From Eremophila alpestris peregrina (taxonomy: Eukaryota > Chordata > Aves > Passeriformes > Alaudidae), in the NCBI GenBank assembly GCA_009792885.1, contig WMCF01000153.1:646134-710133 (forward strand): a stretch of DNA of 64,000 nucleotides, written 5' to 3'. Below are positions 1 to 12,400 of this stretch, in pieces. Each line of letters opens with the position of its first letter. Position 1 is the first letter of the stretch. Position numbers and translations under genes: made by a program. Below the pieces are notes generated by a model. It saw only the letters and a list, made by a program, of their open reading frames with translations, was not told the DNA's origin and did no database searches.

Positions 1-214
1 AGGAGCATTACACGCTGGGTTTTACCTTCACGAGGAATAATGTATTTGCTTAACAGATGTGAGTTTTGAGGCTTTGGAGACCCAAGGAATCAGCCATGCA
101 TGTGTGTCACACTACCTGGGTTTTCCCAGCCTCTCCTCTTTTGGATGTTAGATGTGACATGTCCCACCTTTTGGAGCTTGTCAGTGCCATGGTGCCATGG
201 TTGATTTCCCACAG

Positions 215-469
215 GATGACCCTCACTGCCTGAACATCATCGAGTTTGACCGCCTGCTGCGGGAATCCCAGCGAGAGGTGCTGAGGCTCCAGAGGCAGAT
301 CGCGCTCAAGAATTTCAAGGAGTGCCTGCGTTCCTCCAAAATGAGCTCAGGCAGTGCCATGCCCAGTGCTGTCACACATCCGGGACCAACAAATTCCTGC
401 CTCAAAGGTGCACCTCGACCAAAGGAGGCCTTGGGAGACCCAGCGCTGGGAGGGAGAGTTCGCAGGGAG
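215..469 (+). CDS. TSPOAP1: TSPOAP1 coding exon (coiled coil; first exon in window)
   Basis: Acceptor TTTCCCACAG ends at 214 and donor GTGAGA starts at 470; 85 codons, phase 0 at both ends. It contains FDRLLRESQREVLRLQRQIAL, a heptad-like helix typical of RIMBP1, followed by a divergent Ser/Pro/Gly-rich stretch. The preceding 214 bases are intron. Confidence 0.9.
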
Positions 470-3400
470 GTGAGACGAGTGGGTCAGCGATCGGAAAGTT
501 TCGCTATTTAATTACTCAGTTAGTTGCTGTTCTTAGGGAAGTTCACTTGGAGAAGGTGTGGGCTGTGGTTCATATCCGCTGAAAATAGGCACAGTGCTGG
601 TTTCCAAAGGGATGGATTCCAGCATCAGGTCTCAGGGTGAGGAGGGACATGGATGCTGCTGGCAGCCCACACCAGCACAGGGACACTGAGCCATGCCAGG
701 AGTTCAGTCCTGCATGTTTTCCCTAGCACAGGGCTCCTGTGCTGTGTTTTTCTGCCTAGGAAACCAGGTAATTTTTTCCTTTACAGAATCATGGAACGGT
801 TTGGATTGGAGGGATCTTAAAAGTGCATATTGTTCCACTCCTGCCATGGGCAGGGACACCTTCCACTATCCCAGCTTCCTCCAACACCCGTCCAGTCTGG
901 CTTTGGATGCTTTCTGGGGCGGGGCAGCCACAGATTCTCTGGGCAGCCACAGATTCTCTGGGCACCCTGTGCCAGGGCTTCCCCACCCTCCCAGCCGGGA
1001 ATTCCTTCCCAATATTTCATCTATCCCTGCCCTCTGGCAGTGGGGAGCCATTCCTTGTGTCCTGTCACTCCGCCGTCTGTCCCACGTCCCTCTCCGGCTC
1101 TCCCGGAGCCCTTTTAGGCCCTAGAAGGGGGGCTCTAAGCTCTCCCTGGAGCCTTCTCTTCTCCAGGTGAACACCTCCAGCTCGGCCAGCCTGGCTCCAG
1201 AGCACACAGGCTCCAGCCCTCAGAGCAGCTTCCGGGGCCTCCTCTGGACCGTCCAGCATCGGGGCCCCCCACCGAAAGGCAGCTCCAGGGGCTGTCACCA
1301 GAGCAAAGGGGCAGAACTCGCCCTCACCTGGTGTCACCGGGGCCCGGCCCGATGCCGTCACGCCCGGAGCCGCCGGGGCTCGGCCGCCCCTCCGTCTGTA
1401 GTGGTTCAGCCCGGCAGATCCGGGACCGCCTCAGGGCGCCGCCCCCGCCGCGGCCGCGCAGCCGCCAGGTAAGGCCGGGCCAGGGCCCAAGGGGGCCGCG
1501 CTGGGCCGGGGGTGCCGCGGGGCCTTGGACAGGGCTGCGCCGCCGCCAGGTAAGGCCGGGCTGCGCCGGACGGCCCCGAGGCCCCGCCGGGGAGCGGCTT
1601 CGTTGAGCACGGCGGGTCGGGCCGTGGCCTCGCGGGGCCGGGCCGCGGGTGCCGCTGTGCCCCGCAGCCCCCGGGCCGGAGGGTCACGGGTCTCCGAGCC
1701 GCGGGCTCCGGAGGGTTTGGCTCCTGGAGACTCTGCCGGCTTGTTCCCGTGTTTTCAGTGTGATAGAATCCTACATACCTCGGTAGGAGATCGGGCTGCG
1801 CATCTTCCCCCCACCTTCCCTCCAACTGCTCTCGTTTATTGTTCCCCTGCTCTTACAGCAGATGCATTGAATATTCATTCCTTGTTCGCCTACTCCTAGT
1901 CACTCCTGGATTTATAAACCCCTTTCTTTCAGTCGTTTTTTTCTTTTTGTTTCTTTCCAGTCTCTTCCATTATTCGGTGTTCATCATCTTTGTCTCCTTC
2001 TTTTGTGTGTTTTCTCTGTCAATTTTATGTTGGGGAAGCAGCATGTGGCAGCATCCAGGACGCTGTGGCATTGATTTATGTGATAGCATAATGAAGTTTT
2101 CCTTTCCCAAAAAATCTCTTTACCTTTTTGTCTAAGCACTCTTTATTAAACCATCATTAGTCTCTGTAATCACTCAGTGTCACGAGGCCCTCATCACTGT
2201 TTGTCTCTGCTTCATCAGTACTTGCAGAGCGTAGTTCTTGCTCCCTCTTTCAGCCCTCTCATTTCTACTGAGTATTTACCCAAGAGAAAACTCTCCCCTC
2301 ACCTCGTGGTGGCTCAGTGTCTACAAACACCTGTTAAAAGACTTCAGCTGAGTGTCTTCTGAGCGCCCAAACAGGTTCCAATTGGGTCTCCCTCACCCAC
2401 TTAACTGGCTGACATCTTCAAAAAACTCTTTATAGATCTGTGAATATGTTTGCCCCTGCTGCAATATAAGTTTGTTTGGGGTTTTTTTTAAGTATTTCCC
2501 TTTTATGCTATTTCTATCAGTTTGCCCAGAACTGGTGTCAGATGTATTGGGTCTGTCTTTCTACACATGTCTACTTATGTGCTTAAAACTCTGGAATACT
2601 CTTGAAACATGGCATTTGCCATCTTCCAGCTACTATGAGTTAAGGCAGTGTTGGAGAAGTGACTTGCTGTCGCTTCTTGCATAGTGATTCAGTTCCTGCT
2701 GAAGTGAGGGATTCAGTTCATGCCAAAGGGGTTTTTGAACCCTGGGGTGAATATTGTGTAATCTTGGTGGTTTGTTACTGTTTATTTTCTTGGCTTCTGC
2801 AGTTCTTATAGAAAGTTCAGTTTCTCAGCCTTGTTCTTGATAGTTTGAGATTTCAGCCCCCATTTCCCCCCCAAATTCTGCTGTGGGATGCACAGATGTT
2901 TTTTTCCCCTCTGCCCTGCCCTTATCTTCCTTGAATTACCCTTCCATACTTTGATTTCCACCTGATCCTGCAGGTTCTGTCAGACAAGATGGCTTTTCTC
3001 ATGCATGTGGTTTGTTCTCTGATTCAGGATAGTCTGTCCTCACTGCCAGAAGATTTTCTGGCTGACAAATAAGTCAGCAAGGCTAAATCTGACAGCACTG
3101 GTGAAGGGAGGAGGCTGTTGCCAGTCCCTTGGCTGAACTCTGTACCATGTAGCACCCTGGGCTGGAGCCCCAGGAGCAGCTGAGGGAGCTGGGAAAGGGG
3201 CTCAGCCTGGGCAAAAGGAGGCTCAGGGGGGACCTTGTGGCTCTGCACAACTCCCTGACAGGAGGGGACAGCCAGGGGGAGGGTCAGGCTCTGCTGCCAG
3301 GGAACAGGGACAGGAGGAGAGGGAATGGCCTCAGGCTTGGCCAGGGGAGGCTCAGGGTAGACATTAAGAGGAATTTCTTACTGGAAAGGGTGGTCATGCC

Positions 3401-6400
3401 TTGGCAGGGCTGCCCAGGGAGGTTTGGAGTCCCCATCCCTGGAGGAGTCCAAGGAAGGACTGGATGTGACACTCAGGGCTGTGGGCTGGGGACAAGGTGG
3501 TGATCGGGCACAGCTTGGACTGGATGGGCTTGGAGGTCTTTTCCAAACACAGAGATTCTGGGATTCTCTGAAATACCAGTTTGAAACTTAGTATCAGCAA
3601 GGTGATTGAAAAACAAAAAAAGTCTCAGAAACATTTCCACAGGGCTATTTCACAGTTAAATTTGGTTTCACAGCAGACCTGAAAGCTTCCAAGCACTGGG
3701 ACCCTTGAGGTGCCATGGGTTGGGTGGAGGATCTCAAGATTTCCATGTGCTGATCAGTGCTCAAACTGTTGGACTGTGCAGTGAACCTTATTCCATGGAT
3801 GATAGGGAACAAGGTTCACATGGGAGGTGATTTCAGAATTTTATTTGTAGCAAAAAATGAGACATCTTTGGTAGCCTGGGCTTGAGTGTGAGCTCTTGGA
3901 GTTCTCAGGCTTTCAGCAGAAGAGCCATCAATATAGATAAAACCTATGTGTTTCAAGCTAAAGATAGGTTAAAAATCACTTCCTAGGTATAGTGCTTAGA
4001 CGCTGCCCTAATGATTGACTGTGCAGGGAGCTCAGACCTCATCCCACGGAACCCTCAGAATGAAATGAGGAACCCCATGTCTGAGGAGAGGTCAGCTGAA
4101 AGCTAAGGCTGTGATGAATTCATAAAGTCCTGCTGCTTCTTCACAGTGCAGGTTTGCTTTGATGATCTTAAAGATCTGTCCCTAAAGTCTGTTTATCAAA
4201 AATAACTTTACAGTTAATGTTTAAAACCTTATCAAGGCCCTTTTTCTTCTGTATCTCTCAGTCCTTGCCCTGCAGTCAGGGCTTATTCTGGGCAGACAGT
4301 GTCAAGTCAAATATCAGCTGAGAGCAAAAATTCAGAGGATTAAGGTGTGTTTGTCTGTGACCCAAGCAAAAAGGCATTTTGTTAGAAACTTGTGTTCAAA
4401 TGTGCATAGAAAGTGTCTCCTTTCATCTGGTTTTCTGGTGGCACATAAGCCATGGCACTGGTGCCATTTCAGCCCTCCCCAACTACCAGCAGAGGTGTGA
4501 TGCTGCATTCGTTGGTAGCGTTTGTCTGCTCTTCTCTGCCTTTAGATTCTGACATCTTATTTCTGCCCTTTGTGGGCTGTATTCTCCTTTCTCCTCTCTG
4601 TGTCTCTTTGGGGAGGGCCACGAAAGGTGTTGCTGCTGCCTCTCTTTGAGTAATTAGGTGAGGCACAAATGGGAGCTTGGATCTGAGAGCTTCCAGGAGC
4701 CCACTGTTCCTTGAGGACACTTCAGTCAAGCTGGGTTGGTTCTCACCGGGCTCCAGGAGATTCCCAGCACAGATCCCTGGCAAGGTGTCCAGCTTTCTTC
4801 ATCTCACGTGGTGCAGCTCAGAGATCAGGAGTTCCCTGTGGAACACTGCTTTCTTGAGTGGTACTGCCAGGAATGTCCCTTTTCCCTTAGCATGCTCTGT
4901 AGTCTCATGATGTCCTGAGCTCTCTGGCATCTCTTCTGCTTTCAGGTGGAACCAGGTGTGCAACCACTGGGACCTGCTTCTGAAGGACATGAAAATTTTC
5001 CTCCCAAAAATGCAGTAACAAACCAGGAGAGCAGCAAACAGATACAGCAGCTGGTGAGTTGTGAACCTGGTTTGGGGGAAGGAGTGTGCTACTTCCTTAT
5101 TTTTGTTGGGACTTTCACATGTGCAATCCAGTAGAGATTCCGGGGACTGAAGTCTTTTTAGGTGTAACTGCTCTGCAGAAGTGGGAAGCTCAGGGAATTG
5201 GTAGGAAAACACAGGCCATCTGCATGCAGAGTGTTACTGGGTGGCAGCTCCAGGTTGGCAGGGGAATATGTTGCACTCAAATGAGAGGGAAGCGTGCCAG
5301 TAGGTTCTGTGCTGTGTTTGGTTTAGACTTATTTGAACTGGGGCCAGGTGTGGATGAGGAATGTGTCCCTTGTGAATTATTCCAGCAATTAAACAGTGAA
5401 CAGGGAGGTTTAGCAGCTCCTGTTGATCTGAGGAGTAGTGAGTAGCTGTAGATCAAGAGCATATCTGTGCTCTGTTAGGTGTCCCTGGAATTAGAATAGG
5501 AGCTGAAATAGCACAGCTGGTGTTTAAAGATGAAAATTTTATACAGCTCTGTTGTTTTGTCCCCACACCTTGTCCTCTCTACTGTTCTTTATAAACAGGA
5601 ACAGTCCATGCATGTGGGAGCAGAACTGTTTCCAGACTGAAGGTTTGGGGAAGAGAGGAATAGTTGGGTTTTTTTTGTTTTTTTTTTGATTTTCCTAACT
5701 TTCAGAAAAATCTCCCTTGGTTTCTACATTGTTTGTCACAAAGAGATTTTCATAAGAAAATAAAAATAACAATGCAGCACTGGGTCTGTGAGTCTGGGCT
5801 TGAATTTCATATGCATTGTAAGAGTGTGGGCTTGTTGATCTTCTTCTGCTTATTTTGTGCAGGAAGTTGAACTCAAGAAAAAGCGCAAAAAATGTGAAAA
5901 CCTTGAGCATGAAGTGAGGAAAAAGCATAAAAGATGCAAAGAACTAGTAAGTGTTTTTGTTGCCTACTGTTAGAAGCATAATGGAAGAAGAGCCAAGCTG
6001 TTGTGTGCCTCTTTTGGTTTCTCTTCAGTTCATCTTAATAAGGAGTCACCAGTGTTTCTGTTTATTTGAACAGTGTCACAAATTTGGGGCTCCAGCCCTT
6101 AAGGCCGGGATTATTTATTTAGTGTTTCAGCTACTGGTGTGCTGAGTACAGCTACACAAATCACTGGATGAAATTCCACAGCCTTTGCTTATTTGGGGAG
6201 ATACTTCATCATTTTCACAGGCACTCCAGAAAGGTATTGAAATGGTAATAACACCATCCCACTGTCATTTTCTTGTGCTTCTTGTTGGCTGAAATCCTGT
6301 TTAATTCCAGGGAGGTTTTGCAGCTTACAGCAGAACATCTGGATTTCTCCCTTTTGTTTCTGCTTTGCTTTGCTCAGGAGGTCGGAGACTGGTTTGGATT

Positions 6401-9400
6401 GGATGAGACCTTAAGGGTCATCCAGGTCCAATGCCATGATCCGGCCCAGAGCCGAGTTCTGTTTGAGCAGTGCTGCTCACTGTTGCTTCCCAGCCCTCGA
6501 GCAGCATCCCACCAGCATCCTGCACCATCAGGAAACAGGAGCAGTGGAGCTGCTCTGCAGGATAATCTGGGGGAATTAGACAGAGGGCCTTGGTGTAATT
6601 CCTGCTCTTTCTGGACAGGAGATCCAGCTGCAGGAGGTGCAGAGTGAAAATGCACGACTGGCTGAAGAGAACTTGCAGCTGAATGAGAAGGCTGGGTGGG
6701 CAGGACAGGTAAAACCAGTGTCTTTGTCAGATTGGCAGCATTGGCTTCTTCAAAACTCTACTGAGAAGAACATGCTGTTCTCAAGTTTCCAGCTCAGTTA
6801 TGGTTGTGTGCTGATCTGGGCTTCTGTTCCCAGCTTCTTCTCTGGACAAATCTAATGCACAAGAGTTAGAAAGTAATTTGTCAGTCCCATGGGTCAATTT
6901 GCCACCATGTGTAAGACTTCCTACATATTTAATAACTGCTATATGTGGAAATGTTTGTCTTTGCTTGCATTGCTGGTAGTTGGCAAGCCATAGCGCACCC
7001 TGGAACCAAAAAATCCTTCTGGTAAGTGGAGGAGGCAAAGATGATTTTAGAAGGCTACTGAATTTTCTGTCCTGTTCTCTGTGTTTAATCCTACCATGTA
7101 TGATTAAAAATGCTTACAGGTCTTGTGCTTGTTTTTTTTATCTCTTCATTATGTAGCCTTTTCCTATCCCAGTTTCATCCTCCTTGCAAAAGGGGAGGGG
7201 AGATGCATCTAGGGAGAGAAGCAGTGTGCAAATAAAGTGTTACACATTGAGGCCTGATACAAATGCTCAATTATTTGTTTCAAGTGAAATCCGGTGGGGG
7301 AGGGTGTTCCTGATTTTGGTATCATTGCCAGCAAAAGCACAAAAATAAACTGGTCTCTGTAGTTTTTACAAGGAACACCTATGGCTGTGTGTGCTCACTG
7401 AAAATCCTTTCTCTTTAGGTTGAATCTGAGAATGCTGACCTGAAGCTGCAAGTTGTTTTAGTGACTCAGGAGCGGGATTCAGTAATTCAGACGAATCAAG
7501 GACTACAAACCAAGCTGGAGAATCTAGAGCAGGTGCTGAAGGTTGGTTAGATCCACATAGCTGGAAGGACTTTCCAAACACCTACTGCTGCCTTTGAATG
7601 CCACTGCTTGTCTGTTTGCCTTTTTTGACCGTTCTTTTTTCTCTGTGCTTCCAGTGGGAATTCTGCTTCTGCAGGAGCCTGTACAGGTGTTTGGAAAGGC
7701 TGCTTCAGGGATTTGGGTGGGAGATAAAGTGGCTATCAGTGATCTGAGAGTTTCCTGTGACATGTTGCTCTGCCTTGTGATGGGAATTTCTTACTTTGTG
7801 CAATGATGGCATGAAATACAGGCCCTGGTTTGGCTTTGTGGCCATTGGTAGAACACAGGACAAGGTTTCAGTACTGTCACCCCTCAGCTGTGTGTGCCTT
7901 GTCTTGCAGCACATGAGAAATGTGGCTGAGAGGAGGCAGCAGCTGGAGGTGGAGCACAAGGAAGCACTTCTAGTCCTGCAGGAGAAGCAGGAGGAGGTCC
8001 GACGGTTGCAGCAGGTACGTGGGGTGTGACGGGGACATTTTCCTCTCTGAATGGACTCCTGCACCTTGTTTCCTTTGGAGATGTGCATGGAGGAGGTAGA
8101 TGTGAGTTTACAAGTTAAGAGTGTCAGAGTCCAGGTGAACTCTGGTACCTGACAAGGTGAAGGGCTGTTACAGTTTTTTTTCTTGTTCTTGCCAAGGTTA
8201 GGATGAATGAGACATGGGAAACAAAAGTTCGAGTTTGGACTTGGTGATTTATGATCTCTTATCTGTTCACTGACTATTTACAGACTCATGAGCCATGAGC
8301 TCTGACTAGCAAGCTAGAAAAATGTGGCAAAATGGCTATGACTAACTTTTTCCAAGGTGTTTTAAGTACTGTTAACCCAATAACAAGATGACCACCTATA
8401 TTATTTATGTTTTTGACCCAATGATGACTACTAAAGGTCTGCAATGGGGACCTGTTTCACCCAATTACAGAAAATCACCCAAACCCAAGAAGAAGAAGGA
8501 AGAAGAAGGTGAAAAGAAGGACTTAGACAGTGCCTTAAAGCCTCCGTCTTAGCTCACACACATTACTATATACTAAAACTTTAAACCCTAAGTTTTTCAC
8601 CCTGTGAGTTCACACAACACCATTCAAACTACACACCCACAGCCCCTGTGCTATCACTCAGTCTCGGTCTCAAGTCAAATGTGGTGCTTGCTTGAGGGTC
8701 AGCACCTTTTAATGCAGAAAGCCTAAAATTTTCAGCTTCCAGAGTTTCAACAAAGGACCTTGCTTGTGAATGTCAGTTCTGACCTCTCACTGTTGTATGT
8801 CCAGACTGTACAGTCATTTAAATCATAAAATCATGGAATCATTAAGGTTGGAAAAGCCGTCCTAGATGGAGTCCATCTATTCCCCAAGCACTGCAAGGCC
8901 ACCAATGACCCATGTCCCCTACATCTACACAGCTGTTAAACTGCCCCAGGGATGGTGGCTTGACCACAGCACTGGGCAGTCTGTGCCAGGGACTGTGAAG
9001 AAATTTCCTCAGTATTCAACCTGACCCTGCCCTGGCACAGCTTGATGCCGTTTCCCCTTGTCCTGTCCCTTGCTCCCTGGGAGCAGAGCCTGACCCATCT
9101 CTGGCAGCACCCTCCTGGCAGGGAGTTGTGCAGAGCCAGAAAGTCCCCCCTGAGCCTCCTTTTCTCCAGGCTGAGCCCCTTTCCCTGCTCCCTCAGCTGC
9201 TCCTCACCAGACTGGTGCTCCAGTCTGCAATGGACTACCGAGGTAGGATGACAGTAGAAGTGAACTCAGGTTGACTACTTCCTGATTTACTCATTTTCTT
9301 ACTTTTCCTTAGGCACAGGCAGAGGCAAGAAGGGAGCATGAGGGAGCAGTACAGCTTCTAGAGGTAAGACAGAAAGAAACAAGAGGGATTAGTGGCTCCA

Positions 9401-12400
9401 GGTTTAGTATATTTTGTTTATAATATGAATTTGGTTGCCCTAGGTTTTGTTGGTTCTTGTGCAAAATGCTGTACTGCCTTGATCGGATGCAACATATTGC
9501 TGCAGTGAAAGTAATATTTGGGTCAAACTTCAGGGAATTATATCCTGGCCTGCTCAGTCCTTACATAGGTTACTTCATTCAGATCGTGTCTAAAAACTCT
9601 TTTAGGGGTGCATTTAGTAATCAAACTCAGATCTGCCTGTTCCATTTTCCAGCATCATGTGAAAGGAGAATACTTGTGTCCATGGGATGTAAAATTTTTC
9701 TTGTGTATTTGTGCTCCATTTGTTTTATTAGGGGAAAATAAGAAAAAATCGTTAGTTAAAAATAGGAAAACCTGAACATAAGGAGTGGTGAAGCTTGAGG
9801 TAGCTCCCTTGTCCCATTTGCTCTGACATGCACACAGGGAATGTGCTTTGGCTGGTGGATGACAGTGTACCAGTGCAGCCTGGCAGATGTGCTGAGCACT
9901 GCTTTGAGGTTGATTGGCATCAGCTCAGTGTCTGTCAGGGTGACTTTGGAGAAAATGTTGGATTTCTGGAGCTGCAAAGGCACAGCACCAAACCCTGGAA
10001 CTTGACTGCCAGAGGGTTCAGTTGGGTGGGGTGTCAAGGAGAGCATCTTCTGCTCTCTCAGAGGTTTTCTGAGCACTGAAACATCTGAGATGAGCAGAAG
10101 GTCTTGCTGTACCCCCAGACAGTGAGATCTCCTGGGGCCACGCTCCTATCTCCAGTGGTGACAGGGCTGTCAGAGTGAACTCCCTGTGCCCACTGCTGTG
10201 CAGCTCTGTGGCTCTTGGGAGCCCAGGACTATTGATGCAGATGGCAGGTGTCCTTGATGGAGGAGATTGCTCCATGACTGCAAATAGCACCAACTTTGAA
10301 TGGGGCCTGGCCAGTGTCTGAGCTGTAGAGCCCAAGAGTGCTGGGCTCCTGCTGAACAGGATTGAAATGTTGCAGGCTGGGTGGGTATTGGGGGATGTGA
10401 CATTATGTCTTGTGCCCTTGCCACATCCCTTTGGGGTCCTCTGCGTTTGGCTGCAGGGATGGGATCAGCTGATCCAGGTGCTGCTCTACATCAGCTGGTG
10501 TTTAGCTGGGTTCTGAGCAGCCTTTAGGGGGAGGGAGTGTTGCTGTGGTTCTCTATCAAGGCCATTGGAGCAACCTGGTCTAGTGAAAAGTGTCCCTGCC
10601 CATGGAGCAAGATGAGCTTTAAGGTCCCTTCCAGTCCAAACCATTCTGGGATTTGATGATTCTGTGATGTCTGCCAAGCATTTTCTGAACTAAGTAAATG
10701 AAGGGTTGGAGAAACTACTTAGGTTTAAACCAGATATCTCCCTGTGCAAAGGAAGAAAAGGATAGTCCTCTTGTTCTGTGTTTAAAGATAATGTTCTTCT
10801 GCAAGGGCATTATCAGTTAAATATTCTTGCTTTCATGTTACTGGTACAGAGATCATAGAATCATTGAATGGTTTGGGTTGGAAGGGACCTTAAAGTTCAT
10901 CCGGTTCCACCTCCTGCTATAGGCAGGGACACCTTCCACTAGACCAGGTTTCTCAGAGCCTGATTCAACCTGACCCTGAAATTTATAAAGTAGACAAAGA
11001 AAGAGGAACTGACATTAAAAACCAGTTTAATGCAGAGCAACGCTCATTTAAATTACTTAGTTATAATCATAGTCATTTCAGAATATCAGTGTATGGCATC
11101 ATTAGGGGGTTCAAGATACCTGTGCTATGTATTGTCTTTTTTACATGTGCTTGAAAGGTTTTTTGATGTGATATTAATGAAGAGTGAGTGTTCCATTTTC
11201 CTGTTTGAAGAGTTCTGTCCCATGATTGTCTCAAGTGGAGTCTCTTTCCTTGGAGATGTTCAGAACTGGACAGAGCTCTCAGCAGCCAACCCTGCTCTGA
11301 GCTGAGGGCTTGGATCAGGTGATCCCAGTGCTCAAGGTGATCTCCTTCAGCCTCAGGTGTTCAGTAGGTCTGAGATAAGGCAGTGACAGAGGCGAGGAGA
11401 GCATGGAATGGGGTGTGTGCAGAAATGCCATGGAGAGGAGCACTATCTTAGCTTAGGAAGAAAAGCTTGAGGGTTATGGTTGTAGGAATGAGGGAGTTCT
11501 GTGGTTCCAAAGTACATGAGAGAAGATTTGAACTTCCTTTGGCACTGCACAGACACAAGAGGAGACAGCCTCCTTCCAGGAGTCCAGTTTTGTTGGGAAA
11601 TGAGGGGATCAGAGCTCAACTTTGCTTGTTTTCCCTGGCCTAGGAGCAGGATGCAGGATTGAGCAGGCTGTCAGCTGCTTAAGGTCCTGTCACAGCCAGG
11701 TTCTGAGCTGTGCTTTGATTCCCAGAACTCTGTGATCTCAGACCTGGGGAAAGGTCTGGGCACAAAATATCCATTCCATTAATTTTTGAGTGGGTGCAAT
11801 GTGCTGGGAAAAGGGGGCTTGAAATTTAGCAGCCACTTTAAGCATATTGTCATTTATCTCAAAACACACTGTGATTTGGAGGCCCTCAAAAAGCACCTGG
11901 TTATCTTATTAATGCATTTGGTGTGTAGGATTTAGCTTTTGTTTGGCAAGCAGATGGTTCTGGGAATGAGGTGGGAATCTCAGTATGGAACAAGGTAGAC
12001 ACTGTAATTTGATGAGAAAACAATTTCATTCAGACTGAGGGTTGGGTTATCTTTGGCAGAGTGTTGTGGCGTAACTGCTGATGTGATTTGATATCTCTTT
12101 TTGCTTTTCTTCTTGCTCCCAGAGTACTTTGGATTGCATGCAGGTACTGCTCTAATGCTCTAATGTCAAACAGGACATCTTTTCCTCTGTTCTGACTTTG
12201 ATGCTGCTTGATAGTCTTGTTTTAACTGTACCCTGGAAAAGATTTGCAGGAGTGTTACTGCCAAGAAATAAATGTGATTAAAGGAGCTCCCAATGCGAGT
12301 TTGAGGGAGCGGCTGCTTTTCTCTTTAAGTGCCTTGCTTTCTTGACCAGTCAGGAGCACACTTTTTTTGGCACTTTCAGATTTTTAGATTTGTCCAGCTG

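Larger units (their letters stand above)
470..4945 (+). other. TSPOAP1 intron
   Basis: Contains the CR1 copy at 785-1220, the CpG island at 1330-1740, a T/C-rich stretch at about 1740-2990 that I cannot assign, a plus-strand CR1 at 3120-3572, and otherwise unremarkable sequence to 4945. Open frames in this interval show no domain or conserved motif that I recognise. Confidence 0.8.
9364..12122 (+). other. TSPOAP1 intron
   Basis: Holds a plus-strand CR1 tail (10551-10669), a minus-strand CR1 head (10852-10978) and a possible old CR1 remnant at about 11225-11345. Nothing else recognised. Confidence 0.7.

Noticed and set aside
693..1124. 143-codon plus-strand open frame
   Set aside because: Mostly CR1 sequence on the complement strand.
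1406..1825. 139-codon minus-strand frame across the CpG island
   Set aside because: GC-rich DNA lacks stop codons by chance; the Pro/Arg-rich translation has no recognised features.
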